Below, in pieces: positions 1 through 8,829 of a stretch of 38,087 bases of DNA. How positions within the stretch are numbered: position 1 is the first letter of the stretch; each line of letters begins with the position of its first letter. The DNA is taken from IMG/VR virus record IMGVR_UViG_3300045738_001380, positions 1 to 38,087 of that record; one strand, given 5' to 3'. The position numbers and the translations under genes are program-made. The DNA is from a virus. A model generated the notes under the pieces. It saw only the letters and a list, made by a program, of their open reading frames with translations. It was not told where the DNA came from and ran no database searches.

Positions 1-40
1 CCAGCATAGAATAATTTAAGTTAGTTGCTACAACACTCAT
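1..40 (-). CDS. 5' end of a gene running off the left edge
   Basis: An ATG at 38-40 on the minus strand opens a frame reading MSVVATNLNYSML up to the window edge. It starts 14 bases after the stop of the large fibre gene on its right, in the same direction, so it probably continues the fibre operon. No good Shine-Dalgarno is visible; the upstream DNA is AT-rich and contains a 15-base string (49-63) that also occurs in front of the gene ending at 6529. Only 13 residues are visible, so no function can be given. Confidence 0.5.
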   Translation of the reverse strand, partial: MSVVATNLNYSML

Positions 41-54
41 ATTTTTATATTATA

Positions 55-3000
55 CTATAAATTCTTAATAAACCACACATTTTCAGCGCTATAATTTGCG
101 ACATACATCATATCATTTTTTAAACTATGTATCACCTCGGTTGGATACGTGTCTACAGCCATCGTATCGTCAAACGTATTATTTTGGGGGTCTAATATAG
201 AAACGGAACCTTGAGCATTGACGTTATTTTGATGGTTTGTAACCAATATCTTGTCTACCATTGGCGCATATGCGATCCCATGTACTCCTTGTCCCACTCC
301 ACTATTGATAACCTTTTCAACCACGTTCTCCTGTGGATTAATTACACTTATTATGCTATGATAAGAATGCGTAACGTATATTCTGTCGTTTGATGGGCAA
401 TAAATAGTCTTATCTGACTCAGCAGGAATGGGAATCAACTCTACTTCTTCTGTAACTGGATCTAAACAAGTTAAATTATTATTTAATGGATTAGTTATAT
501 AAATTTTATCATTTGAGGGGCAAAATACTCCATAAACACATCCGCTAAGATAGCCGCTTGGCTTGAGGGTCGTCGATTCGTCGAAATTCTCTGGATTAAT
601 TACATTAATCGAAGCTTCTCCGCTATTTACAATATAAATTCTGTCATGTCTAGGAGAATAAATAGCACCCACGGGATTGACTCCGACATTAACCCTGTCA
701 ACTTCTGCCACGGTATCCGGACTGATACCCGTAGGTCTTAAGACGCTTACGTCATTAGAATCAAAATTGGTAACATATAAAGATTCGTTTGATGGGCAAT
801 AAACTATATCTGTTGCGCCCGTGCCCTCAAGATCTATATACCTTTCGACACTTCCTCCCGCATATAGGCCATTCTGAGTGGCTTCAATATTAAAAACGCC
901 TACTTGTCTATGATCTTTAGCTGCGATGTAGATTTTATCATCTAACAAAGAATAAGCCATGTTGTATGGAGACCATACTGGCGTAGGATTATTGACAACT
1001 GTTGGAGCTTTGTTACTTTTTAGAAATTTAAAAGAATTATCATTAAATATATACCCAGTAGGTCCACCATCTATTCTCATATAATAATCTGTATTAAAAT
1101 TTAAATTCTCAGGGAAAAAATATTCGCCTTGGCACGTGCTCTTTCTGGAGTCGACAACAACATTGCTAAAATTTGTATCACTTGCTATTTCAAAATATCC
1201 TCCATCATTAGCTAATCCTCGTCTAAATGATTGCTGCGTCGGTTGATTAGCGTCTAAAATTATATAGTCAGCAACATTTACGGCACCACTAGATTGATGA
1301 AGATCGCTTGTTTTTAAAATAGATTTATGTATGTAATCACTTGTCCTATATGGATTTAAATTAGGTCCCGTAGAGCCCGTTGGGCCAATTACTCCCTGCG
1401 CCCCAGTCGGTCCAACTACAGCAGAAGAATCGCCAATGGGTCCCGTGACCCCCACGGAACCAGTCGCCCCAGTGGGACCAGTGGAGCCGCCTTCTTGATT
1501 GTCTGGTCCGATGGGCCCAGCGGGCCCTATTGGGCCATCGACACCAGTAGGCCCGATGGGTCCCGTTTCTCCTCGCTGATTATATAAACCTATTACCCAA
1601 TCTTTAAAAGATACGTTCTGAAAATTAGTCGCTGGCACTGTTGAAAGACATTCTAATGTTATACTTCCGTTCGTAGAATTATAAGACTCTACTTCTCCTA
1701 CGTATCTATGAGCATAACCAGACAGGGCTCCTCCAGCATCTCTAGCATCGTTAGAGATAATAAATCTTTGTCCTTCTGTATAAGAAAAATACGGGTTTAC
1801 TTCATAGGTTCTTTGTTGTCCCACACTCGGAATTAATTCGTAATTACTCGTAACAAAATAGTCTTGATACACATCTCCTCCAAAACCTGTGGGCCCTGTA
1901 GGCCCAGTCGTTCCTACCGCCAAGCTCGAACTACCTTGTGGCCCCGCTAAGCCTGTTGGGCCTATGGAGCCAACCAAGCCGGTAGGTCCCAGATCTCCCG
2001 TATTTCCCGCTGGACCTTGAGGCGTGATTCCAGTAAATCCCGTAGATCCTATGGGTCCAGTAGGACCTGTAGGTCCTTCTGGAAAGGGGCCCGTGGGACC
2101 CGTGATTCCTTGCGATCCCATATTATAATTTATTGGACCAGTATATCCAGTAGAACCAGTGTTGCCGATGGGGCCAGTGTTGCCGATGGGGCCTATTGCT
2201 CCCGTGTTCCCTACGGGGCCAGAGGGCTTTTCCCCTTGAGGACCGACGGCACCAGTAGGACCCACTATTCCAACCCCCGGCGGGCCCCCTGATCCTGCTG
2301 ACCCTTGAGAACCTATAATGCCCTGAGGTCCAGTCGAACCAGTATCTCCCGTGTCTCCTTTCGGGGGGCCCAAGGGGCCAGTGAGTCCAGTCAGTCCTTT
2401 AGGACCCGTTACTCCAATTACTCCCGTGGTTCCTATCGGACCCGTGGGTTCAACGCCGGTTACCCCCACTGGTCCTTGTTTACCTATCGCGCCTTCTAGA
2501 TTCGTAGATAAATCTGTTCGTGACACACCATGCATGCTACCGACTGTAGCAAGGACTCTGACCTTTAAGTGGCCCGTTACATTATCATATTCTTTAACTT
2601 CGGCCTTGTAATAAAGCGGTTGATCTTGAGGGGACCAATAGACGGTCTTAAAGGAAACCATGATAATTGATCCAGCCGTATAAGCTAAACCTCCATCTAC
2701 CTCTAGCTCTACTAAATCTCCAGCAGAAGGCATAGACCAAGAAGAACCAGACGCCGCGCCTGTACGAGACGCATACTTATCCGCTAATCGTCCTATGAGC
2801 CCCACTGGTCCAGTAAAACCTTGGGCTCCCGTAGGACCCGTCCATCCTAGTACGTTATCAGAATCTCCAATATCCCCTATAGGACCAGTAGGCCCAATTT
2901 TAAAATTAGGTTGGATATATTGAGATTGTACAATTGATTTAAAAGTAAAATCGCCTGTATTAACGTTTAGATTAATTCCGGTCTGTATATTATAACTCAT
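55..3000 (-). CDS. Collagen-like fibre protein with C-terminal YVTN beta-propeller
   Basis: 981 residues. Three collagen-like blocks of Gly-X-Thr/Gly-Pro-Thr repeats (about residues 35-70, 168-375 and 470-545) alternate with two globular domains of about 95 residues (70-167 and 375-470). Each globular domain contains a Y-T-x-G-Q type core and a strand ending in W-x-x-x-L. Residues 545-660 form another domain with the phrase [12 protein letters not shown]. From about 665 to the end come repeats like [10 protein letters not shown]...SVINP, the signature of YVTN/NHL seven-bladed propellers. Collagen stalks with terminal propellers suit a trimeric virion fibre or appendage; receptor binding is inferred. 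The start overlaps the end of the preceding small gene, suggesting translational coupling. It is a paralogue of the gene at 3192-6125. Confidence 0.9.
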   Translation of the reverse strand: MSYNIQTGINLNVNTGDFTFKSIVQSQYIQPNFKIGPTGPIGDIGDSDNVLGWTGPTGAQGFTGPVGLIGRLADKYASRTGAASGSSWSMPSAGDLVELEVDGGLAYTAGSIIMVSFKTVYWSPQDQPLYYKAEVKEYDNVTGHLKVRVLATVGSMHGVSRTDLSTNLEGAIGKQGPVGVTGVEPTGPIGTTGVIGVTGPKGLTGLTGPLGPPKGDTGDTGSTGPQGIIGSQGSAGSGGPPGVGIVGPTGAVGPQGEKPSGPVGNTGAIGPIGNTGPIGNTGSTGYTGPINYNMGSQGITGPTGPFPEGPTGPTGPIGSTGFTGITPQGPAGNTGDLGPTGLVGSIGPTGLAGPQGSSSLAVGTTGPTGPTGFGGDVYQDYFVTSNYELIPSVGQQRTYEVNPYFSYTEGQRFIISNDARDAGGALSGYAHRYVGEVESYNSTNGSITLECLSTVPATNFQNVSFKDWVIGLYNQRGETGPIGPTGVDGPIGPAGPIGPDNQEGGSTGPTGATGSVGVTGPIGDSSAVVGPTGAQGVIGPTGSTGPNLNPYRTSDYIHKSILKTSDLHQSSGAVNVADYIILDANQPTQQSFRRGLANDGGYFEIASDTNFSNVVVDSRKSTCQGEYFFPENLNFNTDYYMRIDGGPTGYIFNDNSFKFLKSNKAPTVVNNPTPVWSPYNMAYSLLDDKIYIAAKDHRQVGVFNIEATQNGLYAGGSVERYIDLEGTGATDIVYCPSNESLYVTNFDSNDVSVLRPTGISPDTVAEVDRVNVGVNPVGAIYSPRHDRIYIVNSGEASINVINPENFDESTTLKPSGYLSGCVYGVFCPSNDKIYITNPLNNNLTCLDPVTEEVELIPIPAESDKTIYCPSNDRIYVTHSYHSIISVINPQENVVEKVINSGVGQGVHGIAYAPMVDKILVTNHQNNVNAQGSVSILDPQNNTFDDTMAVDTYPTEVIHSLKNDMMYVANYSAENVWFIKNL

Positions 3001-3190
3001 CCTGCGGACTTATTTCTGGTGCAGACCAAGTTTGGCCAACATCGATATACTGGTTATTTACAAATTTATACTTTTTTGTTGCAAACCATGTAATAACGTC
3101 ATCGCTAGGATTAGGAGCTTCTATACTACCTTCAAAAAAGTCTGTACTGATTACAGATATGAAATTATTTTGATCTAATTTTAAATACAT
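2990..3190 (-). CDS. Small protein between two fibre genes
   Basis: 66 residues, [20 protein letters not shown] onwards, with no signal peptide or membrane segment and a tryptophan/aromatic-rich middle. It starts one base after the stop of the 3192-6125 fibre gene, and its last codons overlap the start of the next fibre gene, so all three are probably translated from one message. The tight packing suggests a fibre-associated or chaperone-like role, but that is inference from position only. I do not recognise the family. Confidence 0.7.
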   Translation of the reverse strand: MYLKLDQNNFISVISTDFFEGSIEAPNPSDDVITWFATKKYKFVNNQYIDVGQTWSAPEISPQDEL

Positions 3191-3191
3191 T

Positions 3192-6125
3192 TTATTCTAT
3201 AATTGAAACATTATTTGACACTTGATTTACAAGATAAACTCTGTCGGTACTTGGTGAAAATGCCATGCCCCTAGGATTAGTACCTACAGCCAAAGAGGTT
3301 ACTACTGGGGTAGTAGTCGCGCTCGGATTAGTATGCCAACCAGATCTGGGGTCTATCAAGCTAACGCTATTTCCACCAAAATTACTGACGTAAATTCTGT
3401 CTAAGTTTGGGTTATACGCTAGATTAACAGGATTTGCTCCCAGCCCACCGGTAAAATAATTAAGACTGTCGGAATGAGGATTAAGCACATAGACGCTTGT
3501 CGGTGAAAAATGAGTAATGTATAATCTGTCATTAGACGAACAATATAAAATATCAGTAGGCCAATTAGTAAGTTGTAAAGTCTTAATTACTTTATTAGAA
3601 ATTGGATCGATTATAGACAAGCTACCCGACTGATAATTGACTACATAGATTTTGTTATTTGATGGGCAATATTCTAAATTTCTCGGACCTATTCCAACGG
3701 GGATAGTTGCAATCACTGTTGAATCAGCTGGGTTTATTACGCTTACGGAATCAGACCCCTTGTTAGCGACATATAATCTATCATTAATTGGGCAATAGAT
3801 TATCCCAAACGGCGCATTTTGTACTGTTATTGAAGCTGTTACAGACCCCGAAGATGGAGTAATAGCAAACACGCTACTCCCCGAAGAGCTAGTCACGAAA
3901 ACTTTATCTATAGAAGGGCAATAAGTCATTCCCTGAGGATTCGTTGGAACGTTGACTGATATAGAAGCGGATAAAGATTCTGTTTGTGGGTCGATAATCT
4001 CTATTTTCGGAGAACCTCCCCACGTAGAAACATATATCTCGTCTGTGGATGGCACATATACAGCATCAACAGGATTAGAATTGACGGATATTCTCACGGG
4101 ATTTGCGCCAGACATTTTTTCCGATGGAGCCCTAGAAATCAAATTAAAGCTAAAAGTGTTATCTGGTACTGCTCGTCCATTAATTCTTAAGAAGTAAGTT
4201 GTGCCAAAATTTAAATTTGTTCCGATGCTATCCTTGTTAGTCGTTAATCTCTGCCTCGAATCATAAGAAATGTTTGAAAAATTAACATCCGAAGCTATTT
4301 CAAAATATTTTCCTGCATTGCCAATATTTCTTCTTATAGCTTGCAAGGTTGGTTGTGTTGATGTCAGTTCTAAATAATGAGAAGCTATCTCTGTTCCATC
4401 TAGTCTCTGCGTTGCGGAAAAAGGAGAAGTAACATCTGCTGCATACGCAGAGTTGCGAAATAATCTTTCGATAGCAGATGCGCCCGTTGGACCTATATTA
4501 CCAGTAGGCCCGATGGAACCAATAGCGCCAGTAACGCCAGTGGGACCATCTGGTCCAATTGCGCCTATCGAGCCCTCGCTTCCTTCCGGCCCTATTGGGC
4601 CAGTAACGCCAGTAGAACCAGTAACCCCAATAATACCTGTTGCTCCAATTGGTCCTGTAGCACCCTGTTTACCCACGGCTCCATCTAAAAATATGCTCCA
4701 ATCATTAGTGTAAGCGCCCGAAGAAGTACTAGATATACAAGTGGTGTCTATATCGATGTAATGTGGAGTAGTTGTAAATTGTTCAGTGACTACTGTTATA
4801 TCTGCAATAAAATTATTACCAACAGAATTATAAACTTTTAGTCTTTGTCCTCTAATAAATGTAAATTTCTCGGCATCTTGAATCGGCGTAGTTGCGCGAG
4901 TTGATATTCTCAGTGTTCGTGTTTGAGCAACGGCCGGAGTAATTATATTTGAATCAGACCAAGCTGAATATAGTTCTCCATCATTTCCCGTCGGTCCAAT
5001 CGGGCCTATAGATCCTCCCGGTCCTGCATTTCCTATTGCTCCTGTTGGACCTATGCTTCCTTGCGCTCCCGCGTTTCCTCCCGGTCCATCGTTACCTGTT
5101 GGTCCGATAGAACCAGTAGGCCCAGTAAACCCTGTTGCTCCCGTTGACCCTATGAGCCCCTGAAGACCTATGGGACCTACGGCGCCTGTTGAACCCGGAG
5201 GGCCCGCAATTCCTTGAGGACCTACTGGACCATTATTTCCAGTTGGTCCCACCGGGCCTTGAGACCCCACTACTCCCGTTGGCCCTGCGTTTCCCTGTGG
5301 ACCAGTAGGACCATTTGCGTCTCCCGTTTCGCCAGTTGGCCCTATGGGCCCAACGTTTCCCGCAGAACCTGTTGGTCCTATTGCCCCTACGTTTCCTGTT
5401 GCTCCTATTGGACCAGTAAGACCTGTCGAACCTATTGGCCCATCATCACCTTTTACTCCGCCGCCGGGCCCAGTTGCTCCTTGCGTACCAGTTTCTCCCG
5501 TGCTCCCAATAGCTCCCTGTAATCCTTGAGGCCCGGTTGGCCCAATTGGTCCGACCCCCCCATCTGGACCAGTGTTTCCAGTTTGTGCAACGGCCGCTCT
5601 TAAATTCATTATCCAGTTAGTAAATATTGTTGAGCTAGCTGAGGAGCCCTCTTGACCATTTACTGTTCTTGAAATTACTTTTATATTTATAACGCCCGTG
5701 TTTGCATTGTAATCTTGGACTTCTGCTACAAATAAATTATTTTCATCATAGGTTAGGCTTCCTCCTGATGTAGTAGCAGATAAACTTATAGCTTGTTGAC
5801 CGGGCGTGTAGCCTAAATTAACATCTAATTGTAAAGTTAATAAAGTGGAAATAGCAGGCACTTGCATGCCTCCAGCGACAAGAAATTCAGATACGTAAGA
5901 ATCTCCCGGGGGGCCCGATGGCCCCGTAGGACCATAAGGTCCAAATAATCCTGTCGGCCCAGTAGGACCTCGCGCCCCTTGGGAGCCTTTAGGCCCAGTG
6001 GGTCCCGTGGGGCCCACTAACCCCGGCCCCTGAATAGTCGGAAAAAAAACTTCCGTTATCTTAGGGTCTGCATTAGGATCGCCAAGAGTTACTTCTACTA
6101 CTACATTTTGATTTATTCCAGTCAT
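3192..6125 (-). CDS. Collagen-like fibre protein with C-terminal YVTN beta-propeller
   Basis: 977 residues with the same layout as the neighbour at 55-3000. A short N-terminal head is followed by collagen-like repeats (33-75, 180-385, 480-550) interrupted by two globular beta-rich domains (about 75-178 and 385-478). A domain at 555-670 contains YFEIASDVNFSNISYDSRQR. About seven YVTN-type blades run from 675 to the end, each with a phrase such as YCPSNDRLYI or VFVTSSSGS. The collagen triplets are mostly GPT, GAT and GST, rich in threonine as in bacterial and phage collagens that lack hydroxyproline. It probably forms a long trimeric fibre. The two-gene tandem suggests duplication followed by divergence of the tips. 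Confidence 0.9.
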   Translation of the reverse strand: MTGINQNVVVEVTLGDPNADPKITEVFFPTIQGPGLVGPTGPTGPKGSQGARGPTGPTGLFGPYGPTGPSGPPGDSYVSEFLVAGGMQVPAISTLLTLQLDVNLGYTPGQQAISLSATTSGGSLTYDENNLFVAEVQDYNANTGVINIKVISRTVNGQEGSSASSTIFTNWIMNLRAAVAQTGNTGPDGGVGPIGPTGPQGLQGAIGSTGETGTQGATGPGGGVKGDDGPIGSTGLTGPIGATGNVGAIGPTGSAGNVGPIGPTGETGDANGPTGPQGNAGPTGVVGSQGPVGPTGNNGPVGPQGIAGPPGSTGAVGPIGLQGLIGSTGATGFTGPTGSIGPTGNDGPGGNAGAQGSIGPTGAIGNAGPGGSIGPIGPTGNDGELYSAWSDSNIITPAVAQTRTLRISTRATTPIQDAEKFTFIRGQRLKVYNSVGNNFIADITVVTEQFTTTPHYIDIDTTCISSTSSGAYTNDWSIFLDGAVGKQGATGPIGATGIIGVTGSTGVTGPIGPEGSEGSIGAIGPDGPTGVTGAIGSIGPTGNIGPTGASAIERLFRNSAYAADVTSPFSATQRLDGTEIASHYLELTSTQPTLQAIRRNIGNAGKYFEIASDVNFSNISYDSRQRLTTNKDSIGTNLNFGTTYFLRINGRAVPDNTFSFNLISRAPSEKMSGANPVRISVNSNPVDAVYVPSTDEIYVSTWGGSPKIEIIDPQTESLSASISVNVPTNPQGMTYCPSIDKVFVTSSSGSSVFAITPSSGSVTASITVQNAPFGIIYCPINDRLYVANKGSDSVSVINPADSTVIATIPVGIGPRNLEYCPSNNKIYVVNYQSGSLSIIDPISNKVIKTLQLTNWPTDILYCSSNDRLYITHFSPTSVYVLNPHSDSLNYFTGGLGANPVNLAYNPNLDRIYVSNFGGNSVSLIDPRSGWHTNPSATTTPVVTSLAVGTNPRGMAFSPSTDRVYLVNQVSNNVSIIE

Positions 6126-6133
6126 CCATCTAA

Positions 6134-6529
6134 TTAATTATCACCGCTTAATGGAGTATATTGTATAAACTTGCTCGGTGGATTCGTGACTTCTGGATAT
6201 ATATTTACCCTTCCGTCTAAGAGTTTTATAACGAAATCTTCTGTACCCGTGGGTCCATACATTTCTATATCATATACGGCTTGTGTTACAGGTAAAACCG
6301 CTGTTCCCGTAGCAGGAACAACGATATCTATATATCCACTAGCTTCGAAAGCCGGAGTTGGAACAGGGTTTAAGTCCAAGAGGACGCCCGTATCACTATA
6401 TCTTTGTTTTACGTATCCTCTGGTCTCAAAATGTGTTAAATCGATGGGGCTACCATCTGCGTTTTTGGCCGTCACCCTAGCGGTGAACGTAGATCCTTTA
6501 ATAATATTTAAATCGTAATTTACAGGCAT
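6134..6529 (-). CDS. Small virion protein, BppU-N-like fold suspected
   Basis: 131 residues. The N-terminus (YDLNIIKGSTFTARVTAKNADG followed by PIDLT) resembles the phage baseplate/fibre-adaptor pattern in which a 'rGdt...dG.piDLtg' segment starts an immunoglobulin-like domain, as in BppU N-terminal regions. The middle and end are beta-rich (DIEMYGPTGTEDFVIKLLDG). It lies directly upstream of the two long fibre genes, which fits an adaptor that anchors fibres to the virion; this is inference. No Shine-Dalgarno is visible. Instead an AT-rich motif shared with other genes in the window ends 10 bases before the ATG. Confidence 0.65.
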   Translation of the reverse strand: MPVNYDLNIIKGSTFTARVTAKNADGSPIDLTHFETRGYVKQRYSDTGVLLDLNPVPTPAFEASGYIDIVVPATGTAVLPVTQAVYDIEMYGPTGTEDFVIKLLDGRVNIYPEVTNPPSKFIQYTPLSGDN

Positions 6530-6539
6530 TATACTATAA

Positions 6540-6547
6540 ATTACACC
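6540..6547 (-). promoter_or_regulatory. Candidate phage promoter box (GGTGTAAT)
   Basis: The minus strand reads GGTGTAAT followed 10 bases later by the ATG of the 131-residue gene. A near-identical arrangement (GGTGTAAT, 9 bases, ATG) occurs at 36097-36104. Related AGTGTAAT boxes lie at 10988-10995 and 26523-26530. This could be a -10-like element for the sigma-like factor encoded in the window, but no start site has been mapped. Confidence 0.3.
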
Positions 6548-6552
6548 GTGAA

Positions 6553-6939
6553 CTACCTACCTTCTTCTAGAATTTGTCTCGCTTCGTCAGAAAGCGTAAT
6601 ACTGGTGTCTTGAGTCAGGGGTCTTCGGTAGGAAGCGGTGTGTCTTCTAAATTCTCTTAAAAGTCTTTTCTCAAGAGTATCTCTATTATCCACGGGAATT
6701 AGACCAATTTTCGTTGCATGAGTATGTATATCGATCTTTGTCATGAGGTTAAGCTCATCGATATATACTTCTTCGTTAGTCGTGCTATATTTCCAAAGTC
6801 CATCATCTCCCCAGATCTGATCTAAAGTTGTGGGTTGGAATTTCTCATCCTTACCATGAGCTTGAGACAGTTTGTCTATTCTTTTAACGGTTTTTGGCTT
6901 TTCTGTCGTTTTAGTTGTTTTTTTGGTATTCTTTTTCAT
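6553..6939 (-). CDS. Small head-region protein, function unknown
   Basis: 128 residues. The first 25 are Lys/Thr-rich and probably disordered. The rest contains DELNLMTKIDIHTHATKIGL, an Arg-rich helix (KRLLREFRRH) and an acidic C-terminus. It lies downstream of the capsid gene, separated from it by a strong terminator, and has its own TAGGAT Shine-Dalgarno. Position suggests a head-completion or neck role, as small genes after the capsid gene often have in tailed phages. There is no motif to confirm this. Confidence 0.7.
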   Translation of the reverse strand: MKKNTKKTTKTTEKPKTVKRIDKLSQAHGKDEKFQPTTLDQIWGDDGLWKYSTTNEEVYIDELNLMTKIDIHTHATKIGLIPVDNRDTLEKRLLREFRRHTASYRRPLTQDTSITLSDEARQILEEGR

Positions 6940-6983
6940 ATTTATCCTAATCTCTGTTACACTTTTTTAGACGCAATGGGAAC

Positions 6984-7012
6984 AAAAAAATTCCCCGCCC
7001 GAAGGCGAGGAA
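6984..7012 (-). terminator. Rho-independent terminator after the capsid gene
   Basis: On the minus strand a nine-base stem TTCCTCGCC/GGCGGGGAA (one G-T pair) closes a TTCG tetraloop and is followed by seven T residues. It lies about 20 bases past the capsid stop codon. It should end most head-gene transcription and allow the capsid message to accumulate separately from the fibre genes. Confidence 0.9.
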
Positions 7013-7032
7013 AATATTGTGTTTACCCAGTC

Positions 7033-8199
7033 TTAGGCCCAACGATAGACCATACCAGCGACAGCGCGACCATCGATGCAAACGCGACCCTCTTCCATGA
7101 AACCATAGAAGCCAGCGCGATCAGCACGATTTAGGTTGAACTGGTCATCCGGAAGAGCGGTAAATGTTGCTCCACCTTCAGATTGACGAGCGAGCGCACG
7201 AATAAACGCACCCTTGCTATTGTCAACTCCAACCATGATCTCGTCATCGGCATTAACGAAGGTTTGTACGTCGTATCCACCACCGTTTGTAGTTCCGGAA
7301 AGCCCTGAGGCAAATTCCGAATACAATTTGTTGTACTTCTTGGCTAAGCCAAGCTCTAACAACTCAACGATGTTTACTCCGTAGATTTCTTGCATACCAG
7401 CATTGCGGTAGATGTCCTCTCGCATTGCGTCGGGCAACGGGATATCCGTATTTGAGCCCTTGGTATTCATTGGATTGAACGCGAACGAACGAATCTTCTC
7501 TTTCAACTCTGGGCTAACGTACAGATCGGTAACACCGTTGCTGTAAACGTCAGCGGGAGTTCCCTGCGCGAAAGACTCATTGAGCCTCTTCATGCGAGTA
7601 AGCAGCCTGCTGAAATCAGCAAGCAGCAAATCGGAAACTTCCGCACCAGCAGTTTCCTGCGTGGATGCACCACCGCAGTGGAGAACATGCTTCGTTTGGT
7701 TGTGAATCGATGTCTTCGTGTTGGCCTCGGCCAAAGCCCGAAGGATAACAGCCCAAGCATTCCGCTCTTGCTTTAAGAGCACTTCTTGAGACATTCTCTC
7801 GAGAGCCTTGCTAACAACGTCTAAGCGAGACTTGCGAGCATAACGCTTTAAAAAGCTAACCGCACTATCAATACGATAAGTAGCGATTTTCATTTCTGCA
7901 ACGCCTTCGACTTGTGAACTAGGAAGACCACCGGCCATGTTTTGAGACCAGACACTAACGTATCCAGCACCCTCATTGTAATACAAATCGAGCGGGTAAG
8001 ATGGGGAATCATCCTCATCAAACTCAGAGTCAGTATAAATAGCACTGGCAGTGCCAGCAACATTTAGTACTTCCTGAATTACCGGTCCGAGAAAAGCTGC
8101 AAAAGCCTCTTGCGCTTCGCGCGATTCAGTTGCATTTCTAGAACCAAGTGCTTTAACAAGCTCGACTTGTTCAGGTGTATTTTTTAATTTTAATTTCAT
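7033..8199 (-). CDS. Major capsid protein (putative)
   Basis: 388 residues, a usual length for HK97-fold capsid proteins. The N-terminal segment has charged helices. The middle is helical (SAVSFLKRYARKSRLDVVSKALERM...LLKQERNAWAVILRALAEA), resembling the spine helix and P-domain of HK97-like capsids. Later come DLYVSPELKEKIRSFAFNP and a C-terminal strand ending in DGRAVAGMVYRWA. It follows the protease/scaffold and decoration-like genes, the canonical order, has a strong AAGGAG ribosome site, and is followed at once by a terminator. Codon use is richer in G+C than in neighbouring genes, as is common for highly expressed capsid genes. Assignment rests on position and general pattern rather than a diagnostic motif. 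Confidence 0.8.
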   Translation of the reverse strand: MKLKLKNTPEQVELVKALGSRNATESREAQEAFAAFLGPVIQEVLNVAGTASAIYTDSEFDEDDSPSYPLDLYYNEGAGYVSVWSQNMAGGLPSSQVEGVAEMKIATYRIDSAVSFLKRYARKSRLDVVSKALERMSQEVLLKQERNAWAVILRALAEANTKTSIHNQTKHVLHCGGASTQETAGAEVSDLLLADFSRLLTRMKRLNESFAQGTPADVYSNGVTDLYVSPELKEKIRSFAFNPMNTKGSNTDIPLPDAMREDIYRNAGMQEIYGVNIVELLELGLAKKYNKLYSEFASGLSGTTNGGGYDVQTFVNADDEIMVGVDNSKGAFIRALARQSEGGATFTALPDDQFNLNRADRAGFYGFMEEGRVCIDGRAVAGMVYRWA

Positions 8200-8213
8200 A
8201 ATATTAATTCTCC

Positions 8214-8804
8214 TTATTCATACGCTGCCGGATTGAAGTCGATTAATACATTTCCGTCTAGATCGGCCTTGCCTAAGCAACGACCAACTGTAACGCCTTG
8301 ACCAGCAACCACGGGTGTAACACCCATGCTCCCATTTGTTGAGAGTACTACGTTTGCTCCGGCCGCCGCTGTTCCGACGAATCCATCATACAGAATCAGC
8401 CCCTGTCTTAAAATGGGGACTACCTGTCCGCTAACTGAGGCTTGCATTTCTGCAGCCTTTCTTGGGTTATAAATCAATAACTCGCCATTTTCATCAGTAT
8501 CTCTTACGTCATGTAAAAGCATGCCTAACACCCTATCGGTAGCTAGACCTGTATGAACATGAACCTTAGCTTGCACAGCGAAACGAGGACTTACAGTATT
8601 ATTGTAAGTCGCTGCTTGCGCGTGAATTGTCTCTTGAGTAAGCTCATCTGTAGCTTCCCAGCCTGCTGTGGGAACAAGGGCAACTAAAGTGCCTTTATTC
8701 ACCGGCAGAGACTCGGTAGCTCGAGCTTCAAGAGAGAACAAGTTAAGAACATCATATTCATTATACTGTCTGAAAGGACGAAGATCTCTATCAGTATATG
8801 CCAT
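8214..8804 (-). CDS. Head decoration-like protein
   Basis: 196 residues. The sequence is beta-rich with many small residues (VNKGTLVALVPTAGW; ANVVLSTNGSMGVTPVVAGQGVTVGRCLGKADLDGNVLIDF). The 'vtvGrclgkad.dG...v' ending resembles phage capsid decoration proteins and DUF2190-type products that sit between protease and capsid genes. A Shine-Dalgarno (AAGGAA) precedes the ATG, and the capsid gene starts 14 bases downstream. A role stabilising or decorating the capsid surface is inferred from order and composition. Confidence 0.6.
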   Translation of the reverse strand: MAYTDRDLRPFRQYNEYDVLNLFSLEARATESLPVNKGTLVALVPTAGWEATDELTQETIHAQAATYNNTVSPRFAVQAKVHVHTGLATDRVLGMLLHDVRDTDENGELLIYNPRKAAEMQASVSGQVVPILRQGLILYDGFVGTAAAGANVVLSTNGSMGVTPVVAGQGVTVGRCLGKADLDGNVLIDFNPAAYE

Positions 8805-8829
8805 AATTTTATTCCTTTATTTTATTTGT

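Noticed and set aside
2017-5529. Plus-strand Pro/Gly-rich frames opposite the collagen genes (also 23416-24895 and 25221-26299)
   Set aside because: Gly-Pro codons (GGNCCN) read as Gly-Pro-like on the complementary strand too, so long antisense frames with PVGP repeats are expected shadows. They lack ribosome sites and lie fully inside real genes.
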